Positions 26,929 to 36,325 of a stretch of DNA of 64,000 nt are shown here, piece by piece. Source of the DNA: Geminicoccaceae bacterium (GTDB lineage: Bacteria; Pseudomonadota; Alphaproteobacteria; Geminicoccales; Geminicoccaceae); NCBI GenBank assembly GCA_028285265.1, contig JANQPX010000032.1, positions 310,001 to 374,000 of the forward strand, in the 5' to 3' direction. The first letter of the stretch is position 1. Each line of letters begins with the position of its first letter. The notes below the pieces were generated by a model. The model worked only from the letters and a program-made list of their open reading frames with translations. It made no database searches and had not been told where the DNA came from. Made by a program: the position numbers and the translations under genes.

Positions 26929-27546
26929 TTAACTGGCGGGCCCTCTGATTTCGAGGGGGACGTTGCCGCTCAAAACGACACGGCCTCTGTCCGGGCGAAA
27001 GAAGCTCGGCCTCGTCCAATCGGCTTCTTCGCCAGCAAACAGATCAAGAAAACCAATGGCAAGGGACGGATCCTCCTGCGTGTTCTCCTTAAAGCTCCAC
27101 CAGGCACGGATGTCGGCTAACGCATCATCCGGCCCCTGCTCACCTTGGTAATCGATTTCGATCACAAGCGATCGTACATAGAGGCAGTATGTGACGTAGA
27201 GATAGCCCTCAGGCCAATAGTGGGCCGGTTCTGAACGATCGATCTCAGCAGGCCTTGTCATCACGCGAGCCGGCTGTTTTTCGATCAGCGTCTGCAGCAT
27301 CAGACCGGCAGCAAAACCAACATAGGCTGGCTTATCCGCTTCCGCTTTGGGTTTTTGGGCATTGAAGAGCTTCAGCCAGCGAGCAAAGACGGCGGCGAGC
27401 ACCTTGTTATCCACGGCAAAGCTCATCCTGGTTTCTGTCTCGATGCGGGTGACATGCTCTTCGAATGAGCGGAAGAACCAGCGGAGCCGTTGGGCCGACT
27501 TTCTTATCGGCTGGCGATAGCTCGTAACCTCAAGCGCATTCATCAT
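26929..27546 (-). CDS. Unrecognised protein at the end of the sugar importer/kinase operon
   Basis: 205 residues, soluble, with no signal peptide. A tryptophan- and aromatic-rich middle (PEGYLYVTYCLYVRSLVIEI, then IRAWWSF) and a C-terminal RPSFFRPDRGRVVL segment are the notable features. It is 12 bases downstream of another unrecognised gene, which is itself 12 bases downstream of a PfkB kinase, so it is almost certainly co-transcribed with the ABC importer. I know no function for it. Its place suggests a role linked to the imported compound. Confidence 0.7.
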   Translation of the reverse strand: MMNALEVTSYRQPIRKSAQRLRWFFRSFEEHVTRIETETRMSFAVDNKVLAAVFARWLKLFNAQKPKAEADKPAYVGFAAGLMLQTLIEKQPARVMTRPAEIDRSEPAHYWPEGYLYVTYCLYVRSLVIEIDYQGEQGPDDALADIRAWWSFKENTQEDPSLAIGFLDLFAGEEADWTRPSFFRPDRGRVVLSGNVPLEIRGPAS

Positions 27547-27558
27547 GAGAAGTCACTC

Positions 27559-28281
27559 CTAGAGATGATCAGCGAGACGTCTCAGTTGGTTGGCGAGTTG
27601 GTCTCGATCAGCAAAGCTTCCACGCACCTCATCACCGATGGCTTGGACGAGGGCGCGGGAAAGTTCGAGCAAGCGCTCCTCTTCAGCAAGATCTAGGGCG
27701 CGCTCGGAAAGAAGCCAGACGGTCGTGGCGAGAAGGATTTGGTCGATATAGGCGCGTTCCTCCTCGCCGGGGCTCATAGGAATTCCAGGCATGCGCGACG
27801 CCGCATTGGTCTTGCGCAGAGCCAACAAGAGGTCCGCCGCGCGCATCTCGGCGGCCTCAACCTCTCCCTTGCTACCGACCGCAAGGCTGGCTGCGGCGAC
27901 CGTTTCACTCAACAGCAGATACTGATCCTCATTGCCGGTCTGAGCTCGTTCCCATGCAAAGGCGAGAACATTCACGAAGGTCTCAAGCGCATCCCGGCTG
28001 CTGTCCTTGCCTTTGATATAGGAGGCGGCTCGAGCGATATCGGCGGCATCAATACTCGGTGTTACGGCACGAGCACCGGCGCCTTCAAAGGTGGCTAGTG
28101 CTGACTTGAATGTGGCGTGTACCGGTCCTGGCAAGAGTGCGGTCGCAGGCTCGAGAACCTCCTCTGTGAGATCGGCAACGGCTGTGACGCCGCGCAAGAT
28201 GTCGCGCAGCGGCATTTTGAGAGCACGAGGAAGCGGAAGTTTTGAGCGTCGGTTCATCTGAACGATCTCTGGTGAAACCAT
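27559..28281 (-). CDS. Unrecognised helical protein in the sugar importer/kinase operon
   Basis: 240 residues, predicted largely alpha-helical and acidic. There are no membrane segments or signal peptide and no catalytic motif I recognise. Segments such as LTEEVLEPATALLPGPVHAT and QILLATTVWLLSERALDLAE suggest a helical bundle. It is tightly packed between the PfkB kinase (12 bases upstream) and the 205-residue protein (12 bases downstream). The two unknown genes probably act together. Confidence 0.7.
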   Translation of the reverse strand: MVSPEIVQMNRRSKLPLPRALKMPLRDILRGVTAVADLTEEVLEPATALLPGPVHATFKSALATFEGAGARAVTPSIDAADIARAASYIKGKDSSRDALETFVNVLAFAWERAQTGNEDQYLLLSETVAAASLAVGSKGEVEAAEMRAADLLLALRKTNAASRMPGIPMSPGEEERAYIDQILLATTVWLLSERALDLAEEERLLELSRALVQAIGDEVRGSFADRDQLANQLRRLADHL

Positions 28282-28293
28282 GACTGCACATTA

Positions 28294-29232
28294 TCACCGT
28301 GTCGGCGTCGATTCCATGAAACTCAGAGTCTGTTCCAGCGATGCAACCACAGCCTGTGAACCCAAGCCCATGGCATTTTGTGCTGATGACGCTTGCCCCA
28401 AGCGAATACAATCCTCAATCGATCGATTGAGATGGAGGCCAGTCGCAAAGCCTGCATTAAAGCAGTCGCCACAACCACATGTGCAAACGACACCGATCTC
28501 GTAAGCGGGAAGGTCGATTTTCTCCCCATCGCTCCCGCGATACATGGCGCCATCAGCGCCAAGCGTTAAGATGACAGCGCCGACCCCAAGATCGAGCAGG
28601 AACTTGGTGATATCTTCGAAGTCGGTCAGCCCCGAGAGCGCCATGGCTTCCTCTTCCGACGGCATGAAGTAATCGGTGTGGGGCAATAGAGGCTTGATCA
28701 GCGCCATGTCGTCTGGTGTTGAAGCGAACACATCGAGCGTTGTGACACAACCGCGCTCTTTTGCTGCGGCCATCACTTCGGCACTTCGTCCCTGATCCAT
28801 GCGGTCCATCAAACCGACGCCACCGATGTGAAAAATCTTGGTCTCGAGCACACGATCAATACGGTCATCATCGACGTAGAAACCCGCCGTGGCGCCGAGC
28901 TTGTGCAGGGCGGGACGGGCGCCGTCCGGACGTGTCGTGACAATGCTGGATGATGTCGAGAAATCGGAGCAGCGTTGCATGTTCTCAGTATCAACATCAA
29001 AGTCGGCAAGGCGACGCAGTACCCAATCGCCCATGAGATCATCACCGACACCACCAACTGCCTGCACCTTAAGACCATGCTTGGCGGCAACGATCGCCGC
29101 TGAGCCAGCCGCCCCCGAAACGGCGAGCGCGAAATCGTCGACGAAATACGTATTGCCCCCCGGCGGAATGTCATTCACAGGCCGGCACAGTGCATCGAAG
29201 GTATAAAAGCCCATCGAGGTGTAATCGAACAT
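28294..29232 (-). CDS. PfkB family carbohydrate kinase with CGCGD anion-hole motif
   Basis: A 312-residue ribokinase-type kinase. The N-terminal GAAGSAAIVAAKHGLKVQAV and GGVGDDLMG are the first PfkB signature. The second signature, usually DTxGAGD, reads CTCGCGDCFNAGF, so Ala is replaced by Cys but the catalytic Asp is kept. It would phosphorylate a sugar or polyol delivered by the importer encoded upstream in the same operon. AGGATC precedes the ATG. The substrate class cannot be resolved by eye; see the proposed pathway. Confidence 0.85.
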   Translation of the reverse strand: MFDYTSMGFYTFDALCRPVNDIPPGGNTYFVDDFALAVSGAAGSAAIVAAKHGLKVQAVGGVGDDLMGDWVLRRLADFDVDTENMQRCSDFSTSSSIVTTRPDGARPALHKLGATAGFYVDDDRIDRVLETKIFHIGGVGLMDRMDQGRSAEVMAAAKERGCVTTLDVFASTPDDMALIKPLLPHTDYFMPSEEEAMALSGLTDFEDITKFLLDLGVGAVILTLGADGAMYRGSDGEKIDLPAYEIGVVCTCGCGDCFNAGFATGLHLNRSIEDCIRLGQASSAQNAMGLGSQAVVASLEQTLSFMESTPTR

Positions 29233-29244
29233 CGTCGTCTGATC

Positions 29245-30297
29245 CTATGATTTCAGTCGCTGACCGCTTTCAGTATCGAACAGATAGAGACGCGTGGGAT
29301 CGAAATCGACCTGCACAGGAGTGTCCAGGTCAGCGCGGTAATCGCGCGCAGCCTTCACCTCGATGAGGCTGTCGCCGCTCTTCACCGTCAGATAGGTCAC
29401 ATCGCCCGTGGGTTCGACTCCATAGACACTCCCCGCCAAATGCCCGATGTCACCGGATGGGCGGCAGTCCTCCGGCCGTACGCCAAGCGTGACCTTGCCA
29501 CGCGAATGGCCTGTAAGGCCATTGATGCGAACCCCTGCCGATTGGAAGACACCCTCGTCAATCTCTCCTTCGATCAAGTTCATCGGTGGCGATCCGATAA
29601 AATTGGCGACAAAGGTATTGGCGGGGTCGTTGTAGATCTGATCTGGCGTGCCGATTTGCTGGATAAGACCACCATCCATAATCACGATCCGATCCGCGAG
29701 CGTCATGGCCTCGATCTGATCATGCGTGACGTACACGGTTGTGATTTTCAGCTCACGCTGGATGTGCTTGATCTGAACGCGCATCGCCTGACGGAGCTTG
29801 GCGTCCAGATTGGAGAGCGGCTCATCCATTAGGAAAACCTGTGGCTGGCGAACGATAGCGCGCGCCAGAGCTGCACGTTGACGTTGGCCGCCGGAAAGCG
29901 CATTGGGTTTGCGGTCGAGATATTCGGTGAGTTCGACAAAGCTTGCGGCGCGGCGCACCAGACCGTCCTGTTCTGCCTTTGGCACGTTTCGCATGCGAAG
30001 GGGAAAACGGATATTCTCGTAGATCGTCATATTGGGATAGAGCGCGTAGCCTTGGAAAACCATGGCAACATCTCGATCGCGCGGATCGATATCGTTCATC
30101 ACCTCACCATCCATCCGCACCTCGCCCTCTGTCGGCTCTTCTAAGCCAGCGATCATACGCATGGTCGTGGTTTTGCCGCAGCCAGAGGGGCCTAGCAGCA
30201 CCAGGAATTCTTGATCCGCGATATCAATATTGACGTCACGTACGCCATAAACCTGGCCCCAGCGTTTTTGAATGTTGGTGAGTTCGATGCGTGCCAA
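29245..30297 (-). CDS. Carbohydrate ABC transporter ATP-binding protein, UgpC/MsmK type
   Basis: 350 residues. Walker A is GPSGCGKTT, the signature LSGGQRQRAALARAI, Walker B VFLMDEPLSNLD and the switch His is in THDQIEAMT. A C-terminal TOBE/OB domain begins at about residue 240. It is the fourth gene of the minus-strand sugar operon. ATPases of this type are often shared among MalFG-type permeases, so it may also serve the ATPase-less importer at 10452-13462. Confidence 0.9.
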   Translation of the reverse strand: MARIELTNIQKRWGQVYGVRDVNIDIADQEFLVLLGPSGCGKTTTMRMIAGLEEPTEGEVRMDGEVMNDIDPRDRDVAMVFQGYALYPNMTIYENIRFPLRMRNVPKAEQDGLVRRAASFVELTEYLDRKPNALSGGQRQRAALARAIVRQPQVFLMDEPLSNLDAKLRQAMRVQIKHIQRELKITTVYVTHDQIEAMTLADRIVIMDGGLIQQIGTPDQIYNDPANTFVANFIGSPPMNLIEGEIDEGVFQSAGVRINGLTGHSRGKVTLGVRPEDCRPSGDIGHLAGSVYGVEPTGDVTYLTVKSGDSLIEVKAARDYRADLDTPVQVDFDPTRLYLFDTESGQRLKS

Positions 30298-30305
30298 GGT
30301 TCTGC

Positions 30306-31151
30306 CTATCCTTTAATTGCGCCCATGGTAAGCCCGCGCGAGAGGTGTTTTTGGATCGCAACCACGACGATGAAAACCGGCGCGAAGGCAAGGAAAGCGA
30401 CGAGCGCAATCGCATTATAGATGACGCCGTCCGAGCCGCCGGTGAAGTTGGCAAGCGCTACAGACATTGTATAAGCGTTGGGAGTCGAGGCGATCAGTAA
30501 GGTGAAAAGGAACTCATTGATTGCAAAAATCATGGCGATGACGGCGGCCGTGATAATACCAGGCAGAATGGCTGGGATAATGATCTCCCAAAGAATGCGG
30601 AGATCGCTGGCCCCGTCGGTCCTCGCTGCGTCTTCCAATTCCTTCGGGATATCCAGCATATATGAGCGAATAATCCAGGTGACGACCGAAAGGTTGATCG
30701 CCGCGTAAACCAGCATTAGCGCCCAAATCGTGTCGAGTAATCCTAAGTTGCGAAACAGAAAGAAGATGGGAATGGCAACAATCGCCGGAGCCATCATACG
30801 CGTCGACAGGATGTAAAAGCCGATATCGTCTCGACCCTTATATTGGAATCGGGACAGAGAATAGGCGGCTGGAATGGCCAGCACCAAATCGATGATGACG
30901 GATCCGATGATGGCAGCGACCGAGTTGAACAGATAACTCGCCATCGGCCAGTCTTCCCAAATCATATGCCAGGCATCGAGGGAGAATGTCGGCCAATAGA
31001 TCGGCTGTGGCGTGATGATCTCGGTCCGTGGACGAAGCCCGATGGAGAGAAACCAAAGGACGGGCACAAGACAAAAAAGGGCCCAAGCACCAAGAATCAG
31101 ATAGCGCAGGAGACGGCTTTCGCCGCGGGACACCTTCCTTTGCGACGCCAT
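30306..31151 (-). CDS. Carbohydrate ABC transporter permease, MalG type
   Basis: A 281-residue permease with six helices and the EAA loop ELEDAARTDGASDLRILWEI. It ends in the characteristic GLTMGAIKG tail. It starts three bases after the MalF-type stop and ends eight bases before the ATPase start, indicating a tight operon. Confidence 0.88.
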   Translation of the reverse strand: MASQRKVSRGESRLLRYLILGAWALFCLVPVLWFLSIGLRPRTEIITPQPIYWPTFSLDAWHMIWEDWPMASYLFNSVAAIIGSVIIDLVLAIPAAYSLSRFQYKGRDDIGFYILSTRMMAPAIVAIPIFFLFRNLGLLDTIWALMLVYAAINLSVVTWIIRSYMLDIPKELEDAARTDGASDLRILWEIIIPAILPGIITAAVIAMIFAINEFLFTLLIASTPNAYTMSVALANFTGGSDGVIYNAIALVAFLAFAPVFIVVVAIQKHLSRGLTMGAIKG

Positions 31152-31154
31152 GGA

Positions 31155-32099
31155 TCAGCTCCTTGCCGAGACGAAGACGCGCTTAACGACCAGCTGCGCG
31201 ATGATAATCGTGATGATGAGCATGATCACCGACGCTGCTGATGCATAACCGAAATTGAAAAACTTAAACCCTGTTCGATAGATGAAGTAACTAATCGTTT
31301 CTGTGCCGAAGGCGGGTCCGCCTTTCGTGACAATAAAGACATTGGCGAACATCGTGGTGATATCGATCCCTCGGAGAATGAGAGCAACGGCGATGACCGG
31401 CTTCATCAGGGGAAGCGAGATGTTGAAAAAGATCGAATACCAAGATGCGCCATCGAGCCGGGCCGCTTCCTCAACTTCTTCGTCCTGCCCCTGCAAAGCC
31501 GCGACAAAGATAATGAAGAGGAACGGTGTCCACTGCCAAACGTCAGCGAAAATGAGCAGGCTTCTGCTCATCCAAACCGAGGACTGAATAGCAAGATTGC
31601 TGTCGATCAAGCCGAGACGGATAAGGAGATCGGAAAAGACACGTGCATCGAGAAAGCTGAGTTTATAGATAAAGGCCACAGCCGACGGCATAAACAACAT
31701 CGGAATCAAGAAAATGATCCGCCAGCCCTGCACCCAAGGATCCCGATAAGCATAGAAGGCAAGGGTCAGCGCAATGCAGCATTGAAGGACAAGAGAGATC
31801 GACCCGATGACGAGCGTGTTCCAAAGCGCGCCCCAGAACTGATAATCACCCAACAGCCTCGTATAGTTGTCAAAACCGATGAAGTTCCACGGACCAAACT
31901 TCACGGCATGAAAGCTTTGGAGAATTGCGAAGACGCCGGGGTAGAGCGTGATCAGCATGAGATAGAGAACGGCTGGCGCCACGAGGAGATAGGGCAACCA
32001 TGCCTTGAGGCGCTTGTTACGTCGCCTCAATGGTCGACGCGGCGGCATGGCTGGGGCGGTGTTCACCACCCCAGCCTCGGACAGAGAAGGATTGCTCAA
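31155..32099 (-). CDS. Carbohydrate ABC transporter permease, MalF type
   Basis: About 300-315 residues, six helices, EAA loop VEEAARLDGASWYSIFFNIS. The frame is open to 32198, which would overlap the binding-protein gene by 56 bases. I prefer an internal start: TTG at 32099 after AAGGG, with a GTG near 32069 or ATG at 32048 as alternatives. All give the same first helix (AWLPYLLVAP region). Confidence 0.85.
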   Translation of the reverse strand: MSNPSLSEAGVVNTAPAMPPRRPLRRRNKRLKAWLPYLLVAPAVLYLMLITLYPGVFAILQSFHAVKFGPWNFIGFDNYTRLLGDYQFWGALWNTLVIGSISLVLQCCIALTLAFYAYRDPWVQGWRIIFLIPMLFMPSAVAFIYKLSFLDARVFSDLLIRLGLIDSNLAIQSSVWMSRSLLIFADVWQWTPFLFIIFVAALQGQDEEVEEAARLDGASWYSIFFNISLPLMKPVIAVALILRGIDITTMFANVFIVTKGGPAFGTETISYFIYRTGFKFFNFGYASAASVIMLIITIIIAQLVVKRVFVSARS

Positions 32100-32142
32100 A
32101 TCGAGATGCCCTTGCTGTCTTGCCGTCGCAAAAGCCGGATCC

Positions 32143-33696
32143 TTAGATCGGCAGGTCTTTGCCATCCCCGACATAGAGGCCTGGCGCGGCGGCAGCATAT
32201 TCGACGGGATCGCTGCCAGCGTAGAAGCCGTTCTCGGTCATGATCTGCTTAACGGCAGCCACGGCATTGTCGAGCGCCTCTTTGGCTGTGATATCGCCAA
32301 CCACGGCACGGTTGATCTCATTGCCAATTGCCTGCTCGATGGGGAAGGCACCAGGCAGTCGCGGTGCACACCAAGCATGCTCGAGGCTATCGGCCCAGAC
32401 CTTTGCAGGCTGGGACACCTCGTGGAGGTTTTCATTGGTGAGGACCGATTTGTATCCCGGTGCCACACCGTTCGCATTCGCTTCGTTCATCGCCATGATC
32501 GACGATGTCGTAAGAAATGCGAGCATCAAAAAGGCACCCTCTGGGTTTTGCGCCGACGCGGACACGCATGAGGTCGAGCCAGCGATGTTTGGTGGTGCAA
32601 ACCGTCCACCATCGATGCGCGGCTCGTAGATCGTCACAAAATCGTCAACGATCTGCGACTGATCTGGACGCATCGCCTGGGTACCGCTGTCCTGCCATGA
32701 GATGTTGGTCGCGACCTGACCGCCGAGCCAAGCAGCACGATTTTCGGGCCATCCGGCACCCGCATGACCTTCATTGGCATTTTTCGCGAGTTCAAGGATG
32801 ATCTCGAGGCCTTTCATGCCGGCGTCGCCGTTAAAGATCGGTTCCCAGTTCTCGTCGAACAACATCATGCCAGCCTGCGCCGCGATGTGCTCCCATGTGT
32901 AAGTGGACCAGAAACCTGGGGCGGCCATGAGACCGACGCCGGCAACGCCAGGCTCCACCTTATTCAACTCGGCTGACAAGCGAATCAGCTCGTCATAGGT
33001 CGGCACCGAGCTGACTTTGTCGATCGAACCACCCAAAACTTGCTCAACATAACCTTTGCGCAAATGTACCATCTGGATGTCGCAGTCGAACGGAATTCCG
33101 TACATGGTTCCGTTGAAGAAGCCGTAATTCAGGCGGTAGGTGTCATAGAAGTCATCCAGCGGCAGGGTCCATTTTGCAGCAAAGTCGTCCAACGGATAGA
33201 GAAAGCCTGGCGCAGCGAAATCACCCATCCACGGTGAAAAGAACTGCAAGGCGTCGAACGATGCGTTACCGGAGATGAACTCAGCGAGCACCTTGTCATA
33301 CATGCTGTCGTCTGGGATCGGCACGAGCTCGACGGTGATGCCAGACAATTTTTCAAACGGTGTTAGACCTTCGGCTGCCGACTCCTGGTCGGCAGCGCCG
33401 ATGGCGAAGCGCACGGTGGTTCCGGCAAGTTCGCTTCGAACCGCTTCCCAATCGACCGTTCGGATCCAATCCTTGCTGTTGTCCCAAATCGGCTTGTCAT
33501 CGGACATCCCATAAAGATCGCGATAGTCCTCGCGCACATATTTCGAGATCGAGATCTCATCGAGAACGCTTTGCGGATCGGGCAAATGTCCATCGGCCCA
33601 TAGTTTCGAGCTCCACGTCGAGCCGATTGCCGCAATGCTCATGGCCGAGCTGGCTTTCAGGAATGAGCGCCGTTTGAAACGTCCTGGAATGCCCAT
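32143..33696 (-). CDS. Extracellular solute-binding protein, Tat-exported (sugar/polyol type)
   Basis: A 517-residue periplasmic binding protein, longer than a typical 420-residue family 1 protein. It begins with a twin-arginine signal (KRRSFLKAS at about residues 8-16). Family features include GITVELVPIPDDSMYDKVL, FSPWMGDF and YGIPFDCD. The ATG at 33696 with GGGAGG upstream is chosen over 33774. It is the first gene of the operon for the two permeases, ATPase, kinase and two unknown proteins, facing the divergent DRL/Aco-like operon across 297 bases. The ligand is unknown; sugar or polyol is likely. Confidence 0.85.
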   Translation of the reverse strand: MGIPGRFKRRSFLKASSAMSIAAIGSTWSSKLWADGHLPDPQSVLDEISISKYVREDYRDLYGMSDDKPIWDNSKDWIRTVDWEAVRSELAGTTVRFAIGAADQESAAEGLTPFEKLSGITVELVPIPDDSMYDKVLAEFISGNASFDALQFFSPWMGDFAAPGFLYPLDDFAAKWTLPLDDFYDTYRLNYGFFNGTMYGIPFDCDIQMVHLRKGYVEQVLGGSIDKVSSVPTYDELIRLSAELNKVEPGVAGVGLMAAPGFWSTYTWEHIAAQAGMMLFDENWEPIFNGDAGMKGLEIILELAKNANEGHAGAGWPENRAAWLGGQVATNISWQDSGTQAMRPDQSQIVDDFVTIYEPRIDGGRFAPPNIAGSTSCVSASAQNPEGAFLMLAFLTTSSIMAMNEANANGVAPGYKSVLTNENLHEVSQPAKVWADSLEHAWCAPRLPGAFPIEQAIGNEINRAVVGDITAKEALDNAVAAVKQIMTENGFYAGSDPVEYAAAAPGLYVGDGKDLPI

Positions 33697-33993
33697 CGAG
33701 TTCCTCCCTTGATGGTCTGTTTGTGGATGCTTGTTGGTCGATCCGCACATCTTTTCTATGTACAGGCCTACCATGTTGCTCAGCCGAGCACGAGTTGAAC
33801 AAATGAATGTTAGAAAAAACGATTGTTCAGTTTATGACTGATGTCAACAGGAAACAAGATGAGTGACATCCCGATGAATGATGCACTGCAGCAATCAATC
33901 TGTCACGATTCGAATGTTATGAACATTTGTGTTGACACCTGCACGAAAGTTCCAGATTCATAACTCATTGTACCAAGGAAGAGGCTTTCGACC
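33697..33993. promoter_or_regulatory. Divergent promoter region with two candidate operators
   Basis: The 297 bases between divergently transcribed importer and catabolic operons are AT-rich. They contain inverted repeat 1, TGAACAA (33796-33802) and TTGTTCA (33823-33829), and inverted repeat 2, AATGTT-ATG-AACATT (33913-33927). A TTGACA -35-like hexamer lies at 33932-33937, just after repeat 2. GAATGTTA occurs at 33806-33813 and again at 33912-33919. SorC/DeoR-type regulators bind TGAACA-like repeats in several bacteria, and such a regulator ends the right-hand operon. Confidence 0.6.
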
Positions 33994-35328
33994 ATGGCAT
34001 CGAATATCGCACTTACTGGTCTCGCCAAGGATTTAGCAGAGCGCGCCGCCGATGAACGACCGGTGCGCATAGGCCTTGTCGGAGCGGGCGAAATGGGAAC
34101 GGATATCGTTACGCGGGCCGCCATGATGGATGGCGTCGACATCGCAGCCATTTCGGAAATCAATGTTACCGCTGCCCATGACGCCGTGGAAATTGCCTAC
34201 GCAGAGGAAGGTCACGGTCGGGATGTGGCCAGCGTCGATGCTCTCAACCGAACGATCGAGATGGGTAAGGTCGCGGTCACTGACAACGCGGAAATTCTTC
34301 TCGAATCGGGCCTCATCGATGTTGTGATCGACGCGACGGGTGTCCCCGCTGTGGGCGCCGAAATCGGGCTCCGTGCGATGGAACGTGGCAAACATCTGGT
34401 GATGATGAATGTCGAGGCTGATGTCACGATCGGCGCCTATCTCCGGCGTGAGGCCGATCGCCTGGGCGTCGTTTACAGCCTTGGCGCCGGTGATGAGCCA
34501 TCATCGACCATGGAGTTGATCGAATTTGTATCGGCCATGGGTCATAAGATCGTCTGTGCTGGCAAGGGCAAGAACAACCCGCTCAACATTGACGCGACAC
34601 CCGACGGCTACGCCGAAGAGGCGGCTAGGCGGAACATGAACCCGAGGCTCCTTGTCGAATTCGTCGACGGTTCGAAGACGATGGTGGAGATGGTTGCCGT
34701 CGCCAATGCGACGGGCCTTATCCCCGACTGCGACGGAATGCATGGCCCCGCTGCTGGACCAAAGGATCTCGCAACCACGTTAATCCCGGAAAGGGACGGG
34801 GGCCTCCTGTCTGATATTGGCCGGGTCGACTACTCCATCGGCAAAGGCGTGTCGCCAGGTGTCTTTGTCATCGCCGAGGCCGAGCATCCCCGCGTTCAGG
34901 AGCGGCTCGCCGACCTCAAAATGGGCGATGGTCCCTATTATGCGTTCATTCGACCTTACCATCTGACGTCGCTTGAAGTGCCGCTCACCTGTGCCCGAGC
35001 AGTTCTCTATGGCAAGGCTGACATGGTGCCTCTGGATCAGCCTGTGGCCGAAGTCGGAGCCGTCGCCAAGCGCAATATCGCACCGGGAGAAATTCTCGAC
35101 CAAATCGGCGAGTACACCTATCGCGCCTTTGCCATGGAAAGTTCTCGCGCACGAGCAGCAAAAGTCCTGCCGGCAGGATTGTTAACCGGTGCCAAGGCCA
35201 AGACCGCCATCAAACAAGGTGAACTGATAACCCGCGAGAACACCGCGGTGCCGGATACCGCCCGCATCGTTGAGCTTCGTCGCCGACAGGACGAAATGGT
35301 CTATGGAAGAGAGCTGGTCGATGCATGA
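33994..35328 (+). CDS. SAF-domain NAD(P)-dependent oxidoreductase, DRL (DXR-like) family
   Basis: A 444-residue protein. The N-terminal Rossmann domain has GLVGAGEMGTDIV at about residues 29-41, a central alpha/beta domain has GAGDEPSSTMELIEF and KGKNNPLNIDATP, and a C-terminal SAF-like beta region runs from about residue 350 (AKRNIAPGEILDQIG). This homoserine-dehydrogenase-like plus SAF architecture is that of the family containing Brucella DRL, which converts 1-deoxyxylulose 5-phosphate to methylerythritol 4-phosphate. Not all members do so. It heads an overlapping operon with E1alpha, E1beta, E2 and a SorC regulator. AAGGAAGAGG precedes the ATG. Confidence 0.8.
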   Translation: MASNIALTGLAKDLAERAADERPVRIGLVGAGEMGTDIVTRAAMMDGVDIAAISEINVTAAHDAVEIAYAEEGHGRDVASVDALNRTIEMGKVAVTDNAEILLESGLIDVVIDATGVPAVGAEIGLRAMERGKHLVMMNVEADVTIGAYLRREADRLGVVYSLGAGDEPSSTMELIEFVSAMGHKIVCAGKGKNNPLNIDATPDGYAEEAARRNMNPRLLVEFVDGSKTMVEMVAVANATGLIPDCDGMHGPAAGPKDLATTLIPERDGGLLSDIGRVDYSIGKGVSPGVFVIAEAEHPRVQERLADLKMGDGPYYAFIRPYHLTSLEVPLTCARAVLYGKADMVPLDQPVAEVGAVAKRNIAPGEILDQIGEYTYRAFAMESSRARAAKVLPAGLLTGAKAKTAIKQGELITRENTAVPDTARIVELRRRQDEMVYGRELVDA

Positions 35329-36325
35329 CGTCAATCTACCCTATGCGGTTCGCACCTACAGCGCGGAGCGGCTCAGCGACGCGTTCTTGAAAATGGTCTT
35401 GATCCGAAAGTTCGAGGAAGGCGCCGAGGATGCCTATATGCGTGGCCTCATCCACGGGACCATGCATCTTTCAATCGGCCAGGAAGCATCCGCCGTCGCC
35501 TCCTGCATAGCGCTCTCCGACAACGACAAGATCACATCCACCCATCGCGGACATGGCCACTGCATCGCCAAAGGGGCAGATCTTGGCAAAATGTTCGCCG
35601 AATTCTTCGGCAAGGAAACGGGTTACTGCAGGGGACGTGGTGGCTCGATGCATATTGCCGATGTCGAGAAAGGCAATCTCGGCGCCAACGGCATCGTTGG
35701 CGGCGGCCTGCCAATTGCTGTCGGGGCGGCACTGTCCGCGAAACGGCTTGGGACGGGCGCCGTGACGGTTTGCTTCTTCGGGGATGGAGCCAACAACGAA
35801 GGGGCGTTCCATGAAGCTCTCAACGTCGCTGCGATCTGGCAACTTCCCGTCGTGTTTGTCTGTGAGAACAACCACTATGGCATGTCGACATCGGTCGAGC
35901 GTTCCACGGCCGTCAAGCACATCGCCGACCGTGCTGCCGCCTATGCGATGCCTGGTACGACCGTTGACGGCAACGATTTTTCGGCTGTGGCCGAAGCTGT
36001 TGATAGGGCCGTCAATCGCGCACGGAACGGCGAAGGGCCTAGCTTGGTCGAAAACCTCACCTATCGCTGGCGCGGACATTCCAAATCGGATCGCAACCGC
36101 TATCGCACCAAGGCCGAAATTGCCGAATGGCAGGCACAAGATCCCGTCCAGCGCATGGCTGCCATGCTCATCGACCATAAGATCCTGTCCACCAATGAGC
36201 TTCAAGGGATCGAGGCAGAAGCCGATCGGATCATCGACGAGGCCATGACATTCGCCATGAATAGCCCCTCGCCTCGAATCGAAGAGGCAACGCGATATGT
36301 CTACACAGAGACGCCGGCCGCATGA
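35321..36325 (+). CDS. Thiamine-dependent dehydrogenase E1 alpha subunit, acetoin dehydrogenase type
   Basis: About 335 residues. The thiamine diphosphate motif GDGANNEG is at residues 154-161, with the closing Asn in CENNHYGMS. The active-site helices show [13 protein letters not shown] and [10 protein letters not shown]. It is shorter than pyruvate dehydrogenase E1alpha and closest to AcoA-type subunits, which act on acetoin (a 2-hydroxyketone). The ATG at 35321 overlaps the upstream stop by eight bases and has GGAAGAGAG upstream. 35303 is an alternative. The beta subunit follows with ATGA overlap. Confidence 0.87.
   Translation: MHDVNLPYAVRTYSAERLSDAFLKMVLIRKFEEGAEDAYMRGLIHGTMHLSIGQEASAVASCIALSDNDKITSTHRGHGHCIAKGADLGKMFAEFFGKETGYCRGRGGSMHIADVEKGNLGANGIVGGGLPIAVGAALSAKRLGTGAVTVCFFGDGANNEGAFHEALNVAAIWQLPVVFVCENNHYGMSTSVERSTAVKHIADRAAAYAMPGTTVDGNDFSAVAEAVDRAVNRARNGEGPSLVENLTYRWRGHSKSDRNRYRTKAEIAEWQAQDPVQRMAAMLIDHKILSTNELQGIEAEADRIIDEAMTFAMNSPSPRIEEATRYVYTETPAA

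Noticed and set aside
35471..36205. A 244-codon minus-strand open frame
   Set aside because: Antisense to E1alpha, which carries the thiamine motif in the plus frame.
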